Source: Vibrio mimicus CAIM 602 (lineage in GTDB: Bacteria; Pseudomonadota; Gammaproteobacteria; Enterobacterales; Vibrionaceae). Taken from it: DNA of 64,000 nt. The number at the start of each line of letters is the position of its first letter. The stretch's first letter is position 1. The DNA lies in assembly GCF_000338875.1 (NCBI RefSeq), contig NZ_AOMO01000016.1, forward strand, positions 249,137-313,136. Direction: 5' to 3'. This document shows, in pieces, positions 31,137-44,211 of this stretch. The position numbers and the translations under genes were made by a program. The notes below the pieces were generated by a model, which was not told the origin of the DNA, did no database searches, and saw only the letters and a program-made list of their open reading frames with translations.

Positions 31137-32337
31137 ATGGAAGCTACAAACACAACAGTGCCGAAAATAAAATCCAAAACAATTGGTGGTGGTTTAATAA
31201 TCGCTGGAACAACAATAGGTGCTGGAATGTTATCTATTCCTTTGGTCTCGGCTGGGATAGGTTTTGGTTTTTCAGTATTAATATTATTAGGTTATTGGGG
31301 ATTAATGACCTATACCGCTTTGTTAATGTTGGAAGTTCATCAGTTTTCTGACAGCAACGCAACACTTCATACTTTAGCTAAACAATTTCTTGGCGACAAA
31401 GGAAAGTATATTGCAGCGGCTGCTATGTTTTTCTTATTTTATTCATTGTGTGCAGCATATACCGCAGGTGGCGGAGCAAACCTAACAATTCGTATAGATG
31501 AGCTATTTGGGATAAAAATACCAGCGGCAATAGGGTCTATCGTATTCGTTATTCTTGTCGCGGTAATGATTACCGCGGGAACACATTTGGTAGACAAAGT
31601 TAATCGTGTCCTTTTTGGATTAATGGTTCTTTCAATGGTTTTGGTTCTTATGTCCCTTTCACCGAACATTACTAAAACTTATCTCTCGAGTGCTCCTATA
31701 GGATACGGTTTAATCTTTGTTGCTCTGCCCGTGGTTTTTACTTCATTTGGCTTCCACGGCTCAATACCCGCTATTGTGTCATACCTCGATGGAAATACCA
31801 GTCATCTAAAAAAGGCAATGTATATAGGTTCAACAATACCATTAGTTATTTATATTTTATGGCTGATGTGCACCCTTGGTGTATCTCATCAGGATGAACT
31901 AAGTCAGATTTCTGAATTAGGTGAAATGGTTAGTGTGTTATCCATGACACTAACAGACTCAAAATTATCATTGTTAATTGGTTTCTTTGCTGATTTGGCA
32001 TTAATTACCTCATTTTTTAGGCGTTTCCTTAGGTCTTTTTGAATTTATAAGAGATACAACAAAAACCTATATTAAAGGTAATCGTTTATATCTGGCACTT
32101 ATCACTTTTTTACCACCTCTAATATTCGCTCTTTTCTTTCCTGAAGGTTTTATATTGGCTTTAGGTTATGCATCGATAGCTCTTGTTGTTCTTGCAATTT
32201 TTCTTCCAGTGGCAATGGCATATAGATCTCGAAAATTATATAAATTAACCAACTACTACCGAGTAAAAGGTGGACAATTTCCAATGCTAATTAGTGTGAT
32301 GGTTGGCATAATCATTATTACTTCTCAATTAATTTAA
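31137..32337 (+). pseudogene. Aromatic amino acid permease (TyrP/TnaB/Mtr family), frameshifted
   Basis: Inner-membrane HAAAP-family transporter, presumably for tyrosine given its place behind tpl. It has about 11 hydrophobic helices, beginning with the family motif GGGLIIAGTTIGAGMLSIP. The frame breaks at a run of six T at 32013-32018; with five T the product continues (SFLGVSLGLFEFIRD) to the stop at 32337, giving a normal length of about 399 residues. The downstream frame has no other damage. GGAGG precedes the ATG. Either a sequencing error or a slippage-prone site. Substrate is inferred from context only. Confidence 0.88.
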
Positions 32338-32355
32338 TATACTTGAGGAATGCAA

Positions 32356-33225
32356 ATGAAAAGTGTGATTTCGATTCAAAGACAAGAATTGCATGGAAAA
32401 ATTGGCAATGATTTATTAGTTTTATTGTTAGAAAAAATGGGGTTAAAAATAATCCCAATCCAGGCTGTCCAGATTTCAAACCACACAATAAACTTTGGTT
32501 ATATAGAAAGAAAATCAGAAAATATAAACAACTTAGACTATTCAGAAAATGAGAAAAAAACTAATGATAGTTTTTCTAACTTTTACATAAGGCTCACTAT
32601 GTCAAAAAGTTATATGGAATTATCTAGCTATATAGACATTATTGTTAAAGACATTCCATTTGATACCATACATGTTTTATTCTCTATCTTTGAAAACATT
32701 AATAATAACCATAATATTAGATATAATCCTTATGGAATTATAACTAATCTAATCCCTATAGCAGATGTTGTGATTCTCAGCCAACCTGAGTTAGAAAAAA
32801 TAACGAATATTGAAATAGCAACTTTTGATAATATTATTTCATCTTGTAAAGCATTAATGAACTATGGTGCAAAGGTCATCCTAATAAATAAACCATTACT
32901 GGCGTTAGATAAACAACACACCCTAATGCTTGGATATAATGGTCAATGTTATATTACAAATTATCCTGATGTATCACTTAACTTCATAGATATTGGATAT
33001 TTAACTTCTACATTATTTATAGCAGGATTATTAGACTCTATGTCTCCATGTGATGCATTGAATTATTGCAATACCGCATCTTATATTGCGATAAAAGAAG
33101 CCAAAAATTCAGAAGGAAATGAGATTAGTATTATAACGACTAAAGAATACATGACGAATCCATTAACACATTTCCCTATTGGAAAGTGTGTTGAGGATGC
33201 TTCTATCACTTATTATTCATTTTAA
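32356..33225 (+). CDS. Degenerate pyridoxal kinase (PdxY-like) homologue
   Basis: A 289-residue protein related to PdxY/PdxK of the ribokinase fold. Similarity is clear at IIPIQAVQISNHT (residues 32-44; PdxY has WPLNTVQFSNHT), around residues 132-180, and in the last third. Catalytic parts are missing: the GxGD anion hole with its catalytic Asp reads DIGY (212-215), the DPVMG segment reads NPYG, and about 15 residues after it are absent. The kinase reaction is therefore unlikely; PLP or pyridoxal binding is a guess. ATG 32356 is preferred, seven bases after GAGG; an ATG at 32350 is too close. Very AT-rich (13 G/C in 32521-32580). It lies 18 bases after the permease. Confidence 0.7.
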   Translation: MKSVISIQRQELHGKIGNDLLVLLLEKMGLKIIPIQAVQISNHTINFGYIERKSENINNLDYSENEKKTNDSFSNFYIRLTMSKSYMELSSYIDIIVKDIPFDTIHVLFSIFENINNNHNIRYNPYGIITNLIPIADVVILSQPELEKITNIEIATFDNIISSCKALMNYGAKVILINKPLLALDKQHTLMLGYNGQCYITNYPDVSLNFIDIGYLTSTLFIAGLLDSMSPCDALNYCNTASYIAIKEAKNSEGNEISIITTKEYMTNPLTHFPIGKCVEDASITYYSF

Positions 33226-33389
33226 TGTTTCTGTGCTCATCATTTATATTCAAAGCATGCTAACAACTCGATGCTACGTGTATTTACCTAACATTTTCCC
33301 CACCCATATAGTCATGATGACTCCGAATTACTTTTGGGTAAGAATTTAACCTCCTAATCTAGATCTATACATCATTCTCAGAGAAAAAC

Positions 33390-33418
33390 AAAACGCCCTG
33401 CAATGCAGGGCGTTTTTT
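33390..33418. terminator. Terminator between the cassette and eno
   Basis: Stem CGCCCTG / CAGGGCG inside a longer near-palindrome, flanked by A and T runs on both sides. It ends eno on the minus strand and may also end the cassette transcript. Confidence 0.9.
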
Positions 33419-33447
33419 CATTAATCGCGAATGCGCTCAGCTTAGAA

Positions 33448-34761
<1,314 letters not shown>

Positions 34762-34780
34762 TCAATTGAATTTAAATGTC

Positions 34781-34819
34781 AAAACTAAAAGGGTAGCCAC
34801 ACTGCTAGAGTGGCTACCC
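34781..34819 (-). terminator. Terminator after pyrG
   Basis: GGGTAGCCAC and GTGGCTACCC form a perfect ten-base stem with a nine-base loop. In the minus direction it is followed by TTTTAGTTTTG. It separates pyrG from eno. Confidence 0.85.
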
Positions 34820-34827
34820 GTATCCTT

Positions 34828-36591
<1,764 letters not shown>

Positions 36592-36742
36592 TCAAACCAA
36601 ATTGAAGCGAAGCACGCAGGTAATACATTATCTGAGTCAATTTTGTCCCAAACTGCGCTATTTTTCAGCACCTACTAAATTGGCTGCTTAATCAACCATT
36701 AAGCTCATCAATGAGTTAGCTTTCTTTTTTAATGCTCAGCCA

Positions 36743-37555
36743 TTAAAACGGCTTTATCGCCTGTTTTTCTTCAAGTTTTACTTCATCCCAAAAGCCATCC
36801 AACTCAGCCAAGGTAAAGTCCTGTAGTGGCTTATTTTTCGCTCTCGCTTTGTCTTCTACACCTTGAAAACGACGCACAAATTTGGCGTTGGCTTTGCTCA
36901 AAGCCAGCTCAGGGTCATGCCCTAAATGGCGCACCAAATTGACGGTAGCGAACAATAAATCGCCTAACTCTTCTTCCACTTTTTGAGTATCCACATCAAC
37001 TTGCAGCGCTTCTTCCATCACCTCTTCGACTTCTTCGTGCACTTTGTCGACAACCGGGCCTAAGCTATCCCAATCAAATCCGTATTTAGCGCACTTTTTC
37101 TGGATCTTGTGAGCACGCGATAATGCGGGTAATGAACGTGGTACAGAGTCTAGGATACTTTGCTCACTTTTTCCTGCTTGGGCTTTTTCTTTGGCTTTTT
37201 CTGCCTCCCAATTGGCGTGAATTTGCGCTTCATTCTCAAACGTCGCATCACCAAACACATGAGGATGGCGGCGAGTCAGCTTCTCATTGACTGCATCCAC
37301 CACATCACGAAACTCAAACAGCCCCTGTTCTTTGGCCATTTGGCTGTAGAAAATTACCTGAAATAGCAAATCCCCCAACTCTTCACGCAAGTTAGACCAA
37401 TCGCGCTGGGTAATGGCATCCACCACTTCGAAGGTTTCTTCAATGGTGTATGGCGCAATGGTGTCAAAAGTTTGCTCTTTATCCCACGGGCAACCCTGCT
37501 CTGGGTCACGCAGGCGGCTCATGATCTGTTCGAGTTGTTCAATCGGGTGTGACAT
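36743..37555 (-). CDS. mazG: Nucleoside triphosphate pyrophosphohydrolase MazG
   Basis: Hydrolyses NTPs and dNTPs to monophosphates; in E. coli it lowers ppGpp. The 270-residue protein has two MazG domains with the metal-binding helices [11 protein letters not shown] and [12 protein letters not shown], and begins with the [16 protein letters not shown] signature. Start ATG 37555 sits five bases after GAGGA; an in-frame start four codons upstream overlaps that site. It lies between relA and pyrG. Confidence 0.93.
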   Translation of the reverse strand: MSHPIEQLEQIMSRLRDPEQGCPWDKEQTFDTIAPYTIEETFEVVDAITQRDWSNLREELGDLLFQVIFYSQMAKEQGLFEFRDVVDAVNEKLTRRHPHVFGDATFENEAQIHANWEAEKAKEKAQAGKSEQSILDSVPRSLPALSRAHKIQKKCAKYGFDWDSLGPVVDKVHEEVEEVMEEALQVDVDTQKVEEELGDLLFATVNLVRHLGHDPELALSKANAKFVRRFQGVEDKARAKNKPLQDFTLAELDGFWDEVKLEEKQAIKPF

Positions 37556-37600
37556 ACATATCCTCACTGCTGGCCTAACATTAGATTTTTGAGAGCCTAA

Positions 37601-37637
37601 AATAGAAACGAGGTGGAAGTTTTCACTTCACACCTCG
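37601..37637 (-). terminator. Terminator after relA
   Basis: In the minus sense CGAGGTGTGAAGT pairs with ACTTCCACCTCG around a GAAA loop (one mismatch) and is followed by TTTCTATTTT. It lies 16 bases past the relA stop. Confidence 0.87.
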
Positions 37638-37652
37638 CTGTTTGAGTTGGAT

Positions 37653-39869
37653 TTAACCTAAGCGTTTGACCAACATAACATCTTTTATCTGCTCGATGCG
37701 TTTGGAGACTCGCGCTAAGGCTTCAACGTTGTTCACCTCAAGATCGAAATCCATGATGATGATTTGCCGTTTGTAATCGGAACGACTCTTCATACTCGCA
37801 ACTTTCACTTTTTCATTGGCGAGCAAGGTGGTGATGTCTTTGAGCAGCCCACTGCGCTCCATCGCTTCTACGCGTACTGTCAGCAAGTACGAGCCGACAA
37901 AGCCACTGCCCCACACGGTATCAATGATCCGCTCCGGTGCGTGATGGCTCAACTCTTCCAACTGTTCACAGTCACTACGATGCACCGAAATGCCACGGCC
38001 TTGGGTAATGTAGCCGCGGATCTCATCACCGGGGATCGGCTGGCAGCAACGCGCAAGGTGAGTCATCAGGTTATCGACTCCTTCCACCACCACCGCATCT
38101 TTATGCGGACGATTAGGAATTAGTGCTTTGTTTTCCTGCAGTTTTTCCAGCGCGAGCTTATCTTCTTCCTCGGCGGTCGGTTTATTCACTAACGCATTGA
38201 TATGGTTAACGATCTGATTGATACGCAGATCACCACTGCCGATACCGACGTACATTTCATCCACGCTATTGACGTTAAAGCGCTTGAGCGCATACGCCTC
38301 GGCGTGCTTGAGATTGGCACCGATTTTCGCCAGTTCGATTTCGAGAATTTCCCGTCCCGCTTCGAGATTTTTTTCACGGCTCTGTTTGCGGAACCAAGCA
38401 TTGATCTTGGCGCGCGCACGACCAGAGTGAACGAACCCAAGCGATGGGTTTAACCAATCACGCGAAGGGTTTGGCTCTTTCGCAGTGATAATTTCGACCT
38501 GATCGCCCATCTGTAATTTGTGGGTGAACGGCACGATACGCCCTGCGACTTTCGCACCGATACAGCGATGCCCCACTTCGGAGTGAATGTGGTAGGCAAA
38601 ATCGAGCGGTGTGGCGCCCATCGGCAAGTCGACCACATCGCCTTTCGGGGTAAAGGCGTAAACGCGATCATCAAACACTTGGCTACGCAGCTCGTCGAGC
38701 ATTTCGCCCGAGTCGGACATCTCTTCTTGCCAATCAAGCAGTTTACGCAGCCAAGTGATCTTCTCATCGTAGCCACTGCGGCCAGCGCTGCTGCCTTCTT
38801 TGTATTTCCAGTGTGCCGCCACCCCAAGCTCTGACTCTTCGTGCATCTGCTTGGTACGGATCTGGATTTCGATGGTTTTGCCTTCTGGCCCCAAAATCAC
38901 GGTATGGATTGACTGATAGCCGTTCGGCTTCGGGTTTGCCACGTAGTCATCAAACTCGTTTGGCAAATGTTTGTACTTGGTATGCACAATACCGAGCGCG
39001 GCATAACAGTCTTGCAGCTTGTCGGCAATAATCCGCACCGCGCGCACATCAAACAGCTCATCAAAGGCGAGGCTCTTTTTCTGCATTTTGCGCCAGATGC
39101 TGTAGATGTGTTTCGGGCGACCGCTGACTTCGGCGTTGATGCCTAACTGCTTCATCTCAGCGCGCAGATCGCTGACAAAATCACGGATGTACTGCTCACG
39201 CACAATACGGCGCTCAGAAAGCTGTTTGGCAATCTGTTTGTAGGTATCAGGCTGTTGGTAACGGAACGCGTAGTCTTCAATTTCCCATTTGAGCTGACCA
39301 ATGCCTAGACGGTTAGCCAGTGGCGCGTAAATGTTGGCACACTCTTTCGCGGCGATGCGGCGCACTTCATCCGGTTCATTTTTCACTTCACGCAAATTAC
39401 AGATCCGCTCAGCAAGTTTGATGACCACGCAGCGGAAATCATCCACCATGGCCAGCAGCATACGCCGCACGTTATCCACTTGCGCCGAGGCTTCACTGCC
39501 ATGCATGGTAACGTTGAGCTGGCCAATGGCGGCCATCTCTTCCACACCGTGGATCAGCTTAAGCACTTCTCTGCCATAGCTCTCTTCGAGCGATTCATTA
39601 TCCAACACGCCACTGGTGGCGATCGGAAATAGCAAAGCAGCCACTAAGGTTGGGCGATCCATCGACAGGGTGATCAAAATTTCGATCATTTCCCGCCCAC
39701 GCCATAGCAGCAATGGCCCTTGTGGATTACCCGCCAGTAGTTGCTCACAGTCGCGATATACTGCGGTCAATTTAGCGGCCGTTTTACCCTCTTGGATAAG
39801 GCTGGCAATCCATGTTTCTAGCTCAAACTGTTGGTCTGGGTTTAAGTGTGCGCTTCGTACCGCAACCAT
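37653..39869 (-). CDS. relA: GTP pyrophosphokinase RelA
   Basis: Ribosome-associated (p)ppGpp synthetase of the stringent response. The 738-residue protein has a degenerate N-terminal HD domain (no HD pair: reads SGVLDNESLEES), so it should not hydrolyse ppGpp. The synthetase domain follows (GRPKHIYSIWRKMQKK; GYQSIHTVI), then TGS (VYAFTPKGDVVDLPMGATPLDFAY), a zinc-finger-like region (HLARCCQPIPGDEI) and ACT. Located between rlmD and mazG. Confidence 0.96.
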   Translation of the reverse strand: MVAVRSAHLNPDQQFELETWIASLIQEGKTAAKLTAVYRDCEQLLAGNPQGPLLLWRGREMIEILITLSMDRPTLVAALLFPIATSGVLDNESLEESYGREVLKLIHGVEEMAAIGQLNVTMHGSEASAQVDNVRRMLLAMVDDFRCVVIKLAERICNLREVKNEPDEVRRIAAKECANIYAPLANRLGIGQLKWEIEDYAFRYQQPDTYKQIAKQLSERRIVREQYIRDFVSDLRAEMKQLGINAEVSGRPKHIYSIWRKMQKKSLAFDELFDVRAVRIIADKLQDCYAALGIVHTKYKHLPNEFDDYVANPKPNGYQSIHTVILGPEGKTIEIQIRTKQMHEESELGVAAHWKYKEGSSAGRSGYDEKITWLRKLLDWQEEMSDSGEMLDELRSQVFDDRVYAFTPKGDVVDLPMGATPLDFAYHIHSEVGHRCIGAKVAGRIVPFTHKLQMGDQVEIITAKEPNPSRDWLNPSLGFVHSGRARAKINAWFRKQSREKNLEAGREILEIELAKIGANLKHAEAYALKRFNVNSVDEMYVGIGSGDLRINQIVNHINALVNKPTAEEEDKLALEKLQENKALIPNRPHKDAVVVEGVDNLMTHLARCCQPIPGDEIRGYITQGRGISVHRSDCEQLEELSHHAPERIIDTVWGSGFVGSYLLTVRVEAMERSGLLKDITTLLANEKVKVASMKSRSDYKRQIIIMDFDLEVNNVEALARVSKRIEQIKDVMLVKRLG

Positions 39870-39933
39870 TGATATCGTCCTAATAATTGTATTTTTTAGC
39901 CTTCGACTGACGCTTAGATGAAGAGTTCAGTCG

Positions 39934-41256
39934 CTAGCGCTTTTTCACAAACAAAGCCATGGATTCGAGATGACTGGTGTGTGGGAACATATCCAACATA
40001 CCCAGTTTTTCTAAGCGAAACCCTTGGCTCAGCAAGCTTTGGCTATCACGAGCCAGTGTCGCCGGGTTGCACGACACATAAACCACCCGCTCTGCACCTA
40101 ACGCAGCCAGTTGATCCACAATGCCTTCTGCACCAGCACGGGCGGGGTCGAGCAGTACTTTAGCAAATTTCTGCTGTGCCCATGAGGCATTCGTCATATC
40201 TTGTTCCAAATTGGCCTGATAAAACGCGACATTGTTGATTTGGTTCAATTTGGCGTTATGAGTGGCATGCTGCACCATTTCTTCCACGCCTTCTACACCA
40301 ACCACTTCTTGCGCTTGTTTTGCCAATGGCAATGTGAAATTGCCTAAGCCACAAAACAGATCGAGCACACGATCTTGCTTGTTCACCTCAAGCCAGTTAA
40401 GCGCTTGCTCCACCATCTGTTGATTCACCGCCCGGTTAACTTGAATAAAGTGGTTAGGCAAAAAGCTTAAACGACTGCCCGTTTCTTCACAGTACGGAGC
40501 TTCACCTTGCACATGTTGCAGCTCACCCGCTTCCAGCGTTAGGTATAAGGTTAGTCCCTTTTGTGTGGCAAAGTCAGATAAAGACTGCTGATCTTGCTCA
40601 GCCAAAACACCTAAATGGCGTAGTACCAACACTTGCGTATTGTCGCCTTTCACCAATTCCACATGGCCGAGCAACTCAGGCTGGCTCCACTGGCTCAGCA
40701 AGGCATTGAGTTCAGGTAATAACGCATTCAAACTCGGCTCAAGTACTGGGCAATGGGTGACAGAAACAATGGCTTTACTCTGCTTACGGCGAAAACCAAA
40801 TTGCAGCTGCTGTGTTTTTTTATCCCACATCAAGCTTAGTCTTGCTCGGCGACGATAACCTTGATCATCAGAGCAAACCGGCGCTGACAGAGCAAGGCTC
40901 TGCCCTGCAAACTTCACCATTAATTGACTTAACGCCTGCTGCTTATGGTTAATTTGACCCGCGCGGTCAAGATGCTGCAAATCACAGCCACCACATTGTG
41001 CATAGTGCGCACAAAACGGCTCAACTCGCTCAGTGCTTGGTTTAAGCACTTTGATCAACTGCCCACGTGCGTATTTACTTTTGCTTTCAGTCAGTTGAAT
41101 CAGCACTTCTTCCCCTGGCAAAGCGCCATCCACAAACAACGGTTTTTTCTGCAAAAAGGCCAGTCCGCTGCCTTGGTGATCCAACCGTTCTATGCTGACT
41201 GGTTGGTGCTTTTTATCTAATGTGCTTTGCTTTTTCGGTTGAAAGAAACGTGCCAT
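39934..41256 (-). CDS. rlmD: 23S rRNA m5U1939 methyltransferase RlmD
   Basis: SAM-dependent methyltransferase that makes m5U1939 in 23S rRNA. The 440-residue protein has an N-terminal TRAM domain, an iron-sulfur ligand cluster ([10 protein letters not shown] near residues 80-90), the SAM-binding motif [15 protein letters not shown], and the catalytic Cys in [13 protein letters not shown]. It is upstream of relA on the minus strand and divergent from varS, the same arrangement as rlmD-barA in E. coli. Confidence 0.95.
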   Translation of the reverse strand: MARFFQPKKQSTLDKKHQPVSIERLDHQGSGLAFLQKKPLFVDGALPGEEVLIQLTESKSKYARGQLIKVLKPSTERVEPFCAHYAQCGGCDLQHLDRAGQINHKQQALSQLMVKFAGQSLALSAPVCSDDQGYRRRARLSLMWDKKTQQLQFGFRRKQSKAIVSVTHCPVLEPSLNALLPELNALLSQWSQPELLGHVELVKGDNTQVLVLRHLGVLAEQDQQSLSDFATQKGLTLYLTLEAGELQHVQGEAPYCEETGSRLSFLPNHFIQVNRAVNQQMVEQALNWLEVNKQDRVLDLFCGLGNFTLPLAKQAQEVVGVEGVEEMVQHATHNAKLNQINNVAFYQANLEQDMTNASWAQQKFAKVLLDPARAGAEGIVDQLAALGAERVVYVSCNPATLARDSQSLLSQGFRLEKLGMLDMFPHTSHLESMALFVKKR

Positions 41257-41427
41257 GCTCTGTGCTCAAGTATTGAAATAGAATTGTTTTCGCCCCGGCA
41301 TCACTATTCTGCACGGGGGTGATTGTCGAAGGTCAGGGAGTTGATTAAGCTAGCGCCAACGTTTCCCCTCGCAATCCGAGTTGTGCGGGGTATTTTCCCA
41401 TATCCACACCACAATGTTTAGACAATA

Positions 41428-44211
41428 ATGAATCGAAGATATGGCTTGCGCGCCCGCGTTATGACGCTCACTCTGGCTCCAACCCTGATTATTGGCCTGC
41501 TTCTTAGCGCACTGTTCTCTTTTAACCGTTATCACGACTTAGAAACTCAGATGATCAATACGGGTGCGAGCATCATTGAACCGCTGGCCATTGCCAGTGA
41601 AGATGACTTGCGAATGCAAAGCCGTGAGTCGGTGCGGCGCATCATCAGTTATGCGCATCGTAAAAATTCGAAATTAGTACGCAGCATTGCGGTATTCGAT
41701 GCCAATCATGAACTGTTTGTAACGTCCAACTTTCATCCCAATTTCGAAAAGCTCATGTATCCCAAGGATAAGCCTATCCCATTTCTGAGCAGCTCGGTGA
41801 TTGATGAAAACACGCTGATTCTGCGCACGCCGATCGTTTCTGAGCGTACCTTGCTCGAAAATGGTGATGCCAATCCAGCCACACCAGTGATGGGTTATAT
41901 CGCCATTGAACTCGATCTTTCCTCCCTACGTTTACAGCAGTATCAGGAGATTTTCTCTGCTGGATTAGTATTAGTGATTGGTATTCTGCTGTCCGGTATT
42001 TTTGCTTCACGCCTGATGCACGACGTAACGCGCCCGATCACTCATATGAAAAACATGGTGGATCGAATTCGCCGCGGACATTTGGATGTACGGATCGAAG
42101 GGAAAATGCACGGCGAATTGGATTCGCTGAAAAAAGGCATCAACGCGATGGCGGTTTCGCTCTCCGAATACCATGTTGAGATGCAGCACAGTATCGACCA
42201 AGCGACTTCCGATTTACGGGAAACCCTTGAGCAGCTTGAAATTCAAAACGTCGAATTAGACATCGCCAAAAAACGTGCACAAGAAGCGGCGCGTGTTAAA
42301 TCCGAATTTCTGGCCAACATGTCGCATGAGCTGCGTACTCCACTCAATGGTGTAATTGGCTTTACCAGACAAATGCTGAAAACTCAGCTCACCAACAGCC
42401 AAACTGATTACCTACAAACCATTGAAAAATCAGCCAATAATCTTCTGACAATAATTAATGACATTCTGGACTTCTCCAAACTCGAAGCGGGCAAACTGGC
42501 GCTGGAGAATATTCCGTTTGAATTCCAAGAAGTGCTAGAAGAAGTGGTTAACCTACAAGCCACCAGCGCCCATGAAAAAGGGTTAGAAATCACCCTCAAG
42601 ATCGACCCGAAAATTCCGCGTGGCGTAGTGGGCGATCCACTGCGTATTCAACAAGTTCTGACCAACTTGGTCGGTAACTCCATTAAATTTACAGAACGAG
42701 GCAACATTGATGTCAGCGTGGAAATGCGAGCGCTACGCGATGATGTGATCGACCTGCAATTTATGGTGCGAGATACCGGTATTGGTATTTCGGAGCGACA
42801 ACAAGCTCAGTTATTCCAAGCCTTTAGCCAGGCGGATGCGAGTATTTCTCGCCGTTATGGTGGTACAGGATTGGGGCTGGTGATTACCCAAAAACTGGTC
42901 AGCCATATGGGCGGTGAAATTAGCCTCACCAGCCGTTTGCACCAAGGTTCAACCTTCTGGTTTACCTTGCGCTTGCATACCACTGAGTTGCCAATGAATG
43001 ATGGTTATGATGCTAGCTTGCTCAATCATCGTCATCTGTTGTTGATTGAGCCAAACATGCAGGCTGCGGCCATTGTGCAGCAAACTCTGGTACAAAGCGG
43101 TTTAGAGGTCACTTACCGCTCAGCGATACCAGAAGAGGAGCAGGTTTACGACTATGTGCTTCTCAACCTTGCTCCAAGCAAAGAGACCAACCCAACCTTG
43201 GTTGAACTTTGGGTACAACGCGCATTGGCAATGGCGCATAACGTGATCGTGGGAGTTCCGAGTACTGAGCTGGCTTTGGCCGATCAGCTAATGCAGCGTT
43301 ATCCGGTTAAATGTATCGGTAAACCTCTATCACGTAAGAAACTGCTGCAAACCTTAGCAGCCCAACAGCCACAGCTTTCCAACCCGAGCCTACCTAAGCC
43401 GCAAGCGGATAAATTGCCGCTGTGTGTAATGGCTGTGGACGATAACCCTGCCAACCTCAAACTGATCACTGCACTTTTGCAAGAACGAGTTGAGTGTGTG
43501 GTTGCCTGTACCAGTGGCCAAGAAGCCATAGAGCAAGCGCAAATCCGTCATTTCGATATTATTTTGATGGATATTCAAATGCCGCATATGGATGGGGTAA
43601 CCGCTTGCAAAGAGATCAAACAGCTCAAGGGCTATAGCGATACTCCAGTGATTGCCGTAACTGCACATGCAATGGCAGGTGAGCGCGATCGTCTACTTAA
43701 AGCCGGGATGGATGATTACCTCACTAAACCGATTGAAGAACACATCTTGCAGCAGGTATTGGTGCATTGGAGCCCTCACACCCGCAGTAAACAAGTAGCT
43801 AAAATCACACCACCGGACGGTGCTGCAGTAGTGCAGAATGCATTGAGTTTTTCCCAGCAAACTGAGGATGCCATTATTGATTGGCCTGCGGCTCTGCGCC
43901 AATCCGCCAATAAAGAAGATCTCGCTAAAGAAATGCTCAGTATGCTGGTAGATCATTTGCAGGAGATAGAAACCGTCATCAATCTCGCATTGGAAGATGA
44001 AGAGTACGCAACGAGCGATTTACTGCATCACATCCATAAACTGCATGGCAGTTGCTCATACAGTGGTGTGCCGAGACTTCGTAAAGTCTGCGCAAGCTTA
44101 GAGCATGCTCTGCGTAACGGAGCCACCGTGTATGATCTTGAACCTGAACTGTTTGAGCTGCAGGATGAAATGGCAAAAGTTATCAGTGCATCTACCGATT
44201 ATTTGGATTGA
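41428..44211 (+). CDS. varS: Hybrid sensor histidine kinase VarS (BarA)
   Basis: Inner-membrane hybrid kinase whose known partner VarA drives the CsrB/C/D small RNAs and so CsrA, linking metabolism to virulence and quorum sensing. The 927-residue protein has a transmembrane helix near residue 15-30, a periplasmic domain, a second helix near 170-190, HAMP, HisKA with His300 (MSHELRTPLNG), an ATPase domain (FRDTG-type VRDTGIGIS; GGTGLGLVI), a receiver with Asp715 (ILMDIQMPHMDG), and an Hpt domain with His873 (KLHGSCSYSG). All phosphorelay residues are present. Divergent from rlmD. Confidence 0.95.
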   Translation: MNRRYGLRARVMTLTLAPTLIIGLLLSALFSFNRYHDLETQMINTGASIIEPLAIASEDDLRMQSRESVRRIISYAHRKNSKLVRSIAVFDANHELFVTSNFHPNFEKLMYPKDKPIPFLSSSVIDENTLILRTPIVSERTLLENGDANPATPVMGYIAIELDLSSLRLQQYQEIFSAGLVLVIGILLSGIFASRLMHDVTRPITHMKNMVDRIRRGHLDVRIEGKMHGELDSLKKGINAMAVSLSEYHVEMQHSIDQATSDLRETLEQLEIQNVELDIAKKRAQEAARVKSEFLANMSHELRTPLNGVIGFTRQMLKTQLTNSQTDYLQTIEKSANNLLTIINDILDFSKLEAGKLALENIPFEFQEVLEEVVNLQATSAHEKGLEITLKIDPKIPRGVVGDPLRIQQVLTNLVGNSIKFTERGNIDVSVEMRALRDDVIDLQFMVRDTGIGISERQQAQLFQAFSQADASISRRYGGTGLGLVITQKLVSHMGGEISLTSRLHQGSTFWFTLRLHTTELPMNDGYDASLLNHRHLLLIEPNMQAAAIVQQTLVQSGLEVTYRSAIPEEEQVYDYVLLNLAPSKETNPTLVELWVQRALAMAHNVIVGVPSTELALADQLMQRYPVKCIGKPLSRKKLLQTLAAQQPQLSNPSLPKPQADKLPLCVMAVDDNPANLKLITALLQERVECVVACTSGQEAIEQAQIRHFDIILMDIQMPHMDGVTACKEIKQLKGYSDTPVIAVTAHAMAGERDRLLKAGMDDYLTKPIEEHILQQVLVHWSPHTRSKQVAKITPPDGAAVVQNALSFSQQTEDAIIDWPAALRQSANKEDLAKEMLSMLVDHLQEIETVINLALEDEEYATSDLLHHIHKLHGSCSYSGVPRLRKVCASLEHALRNGATVYDLEPELFELQDEMAKVISASTDYLD

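Noticed and set aside
37653..39869. Bifunctional RelA/SpoT hydrolase
   Set aside because: The HD metal-binding pair is missing from the N-terminal domain, so this is the synthetase RelA.
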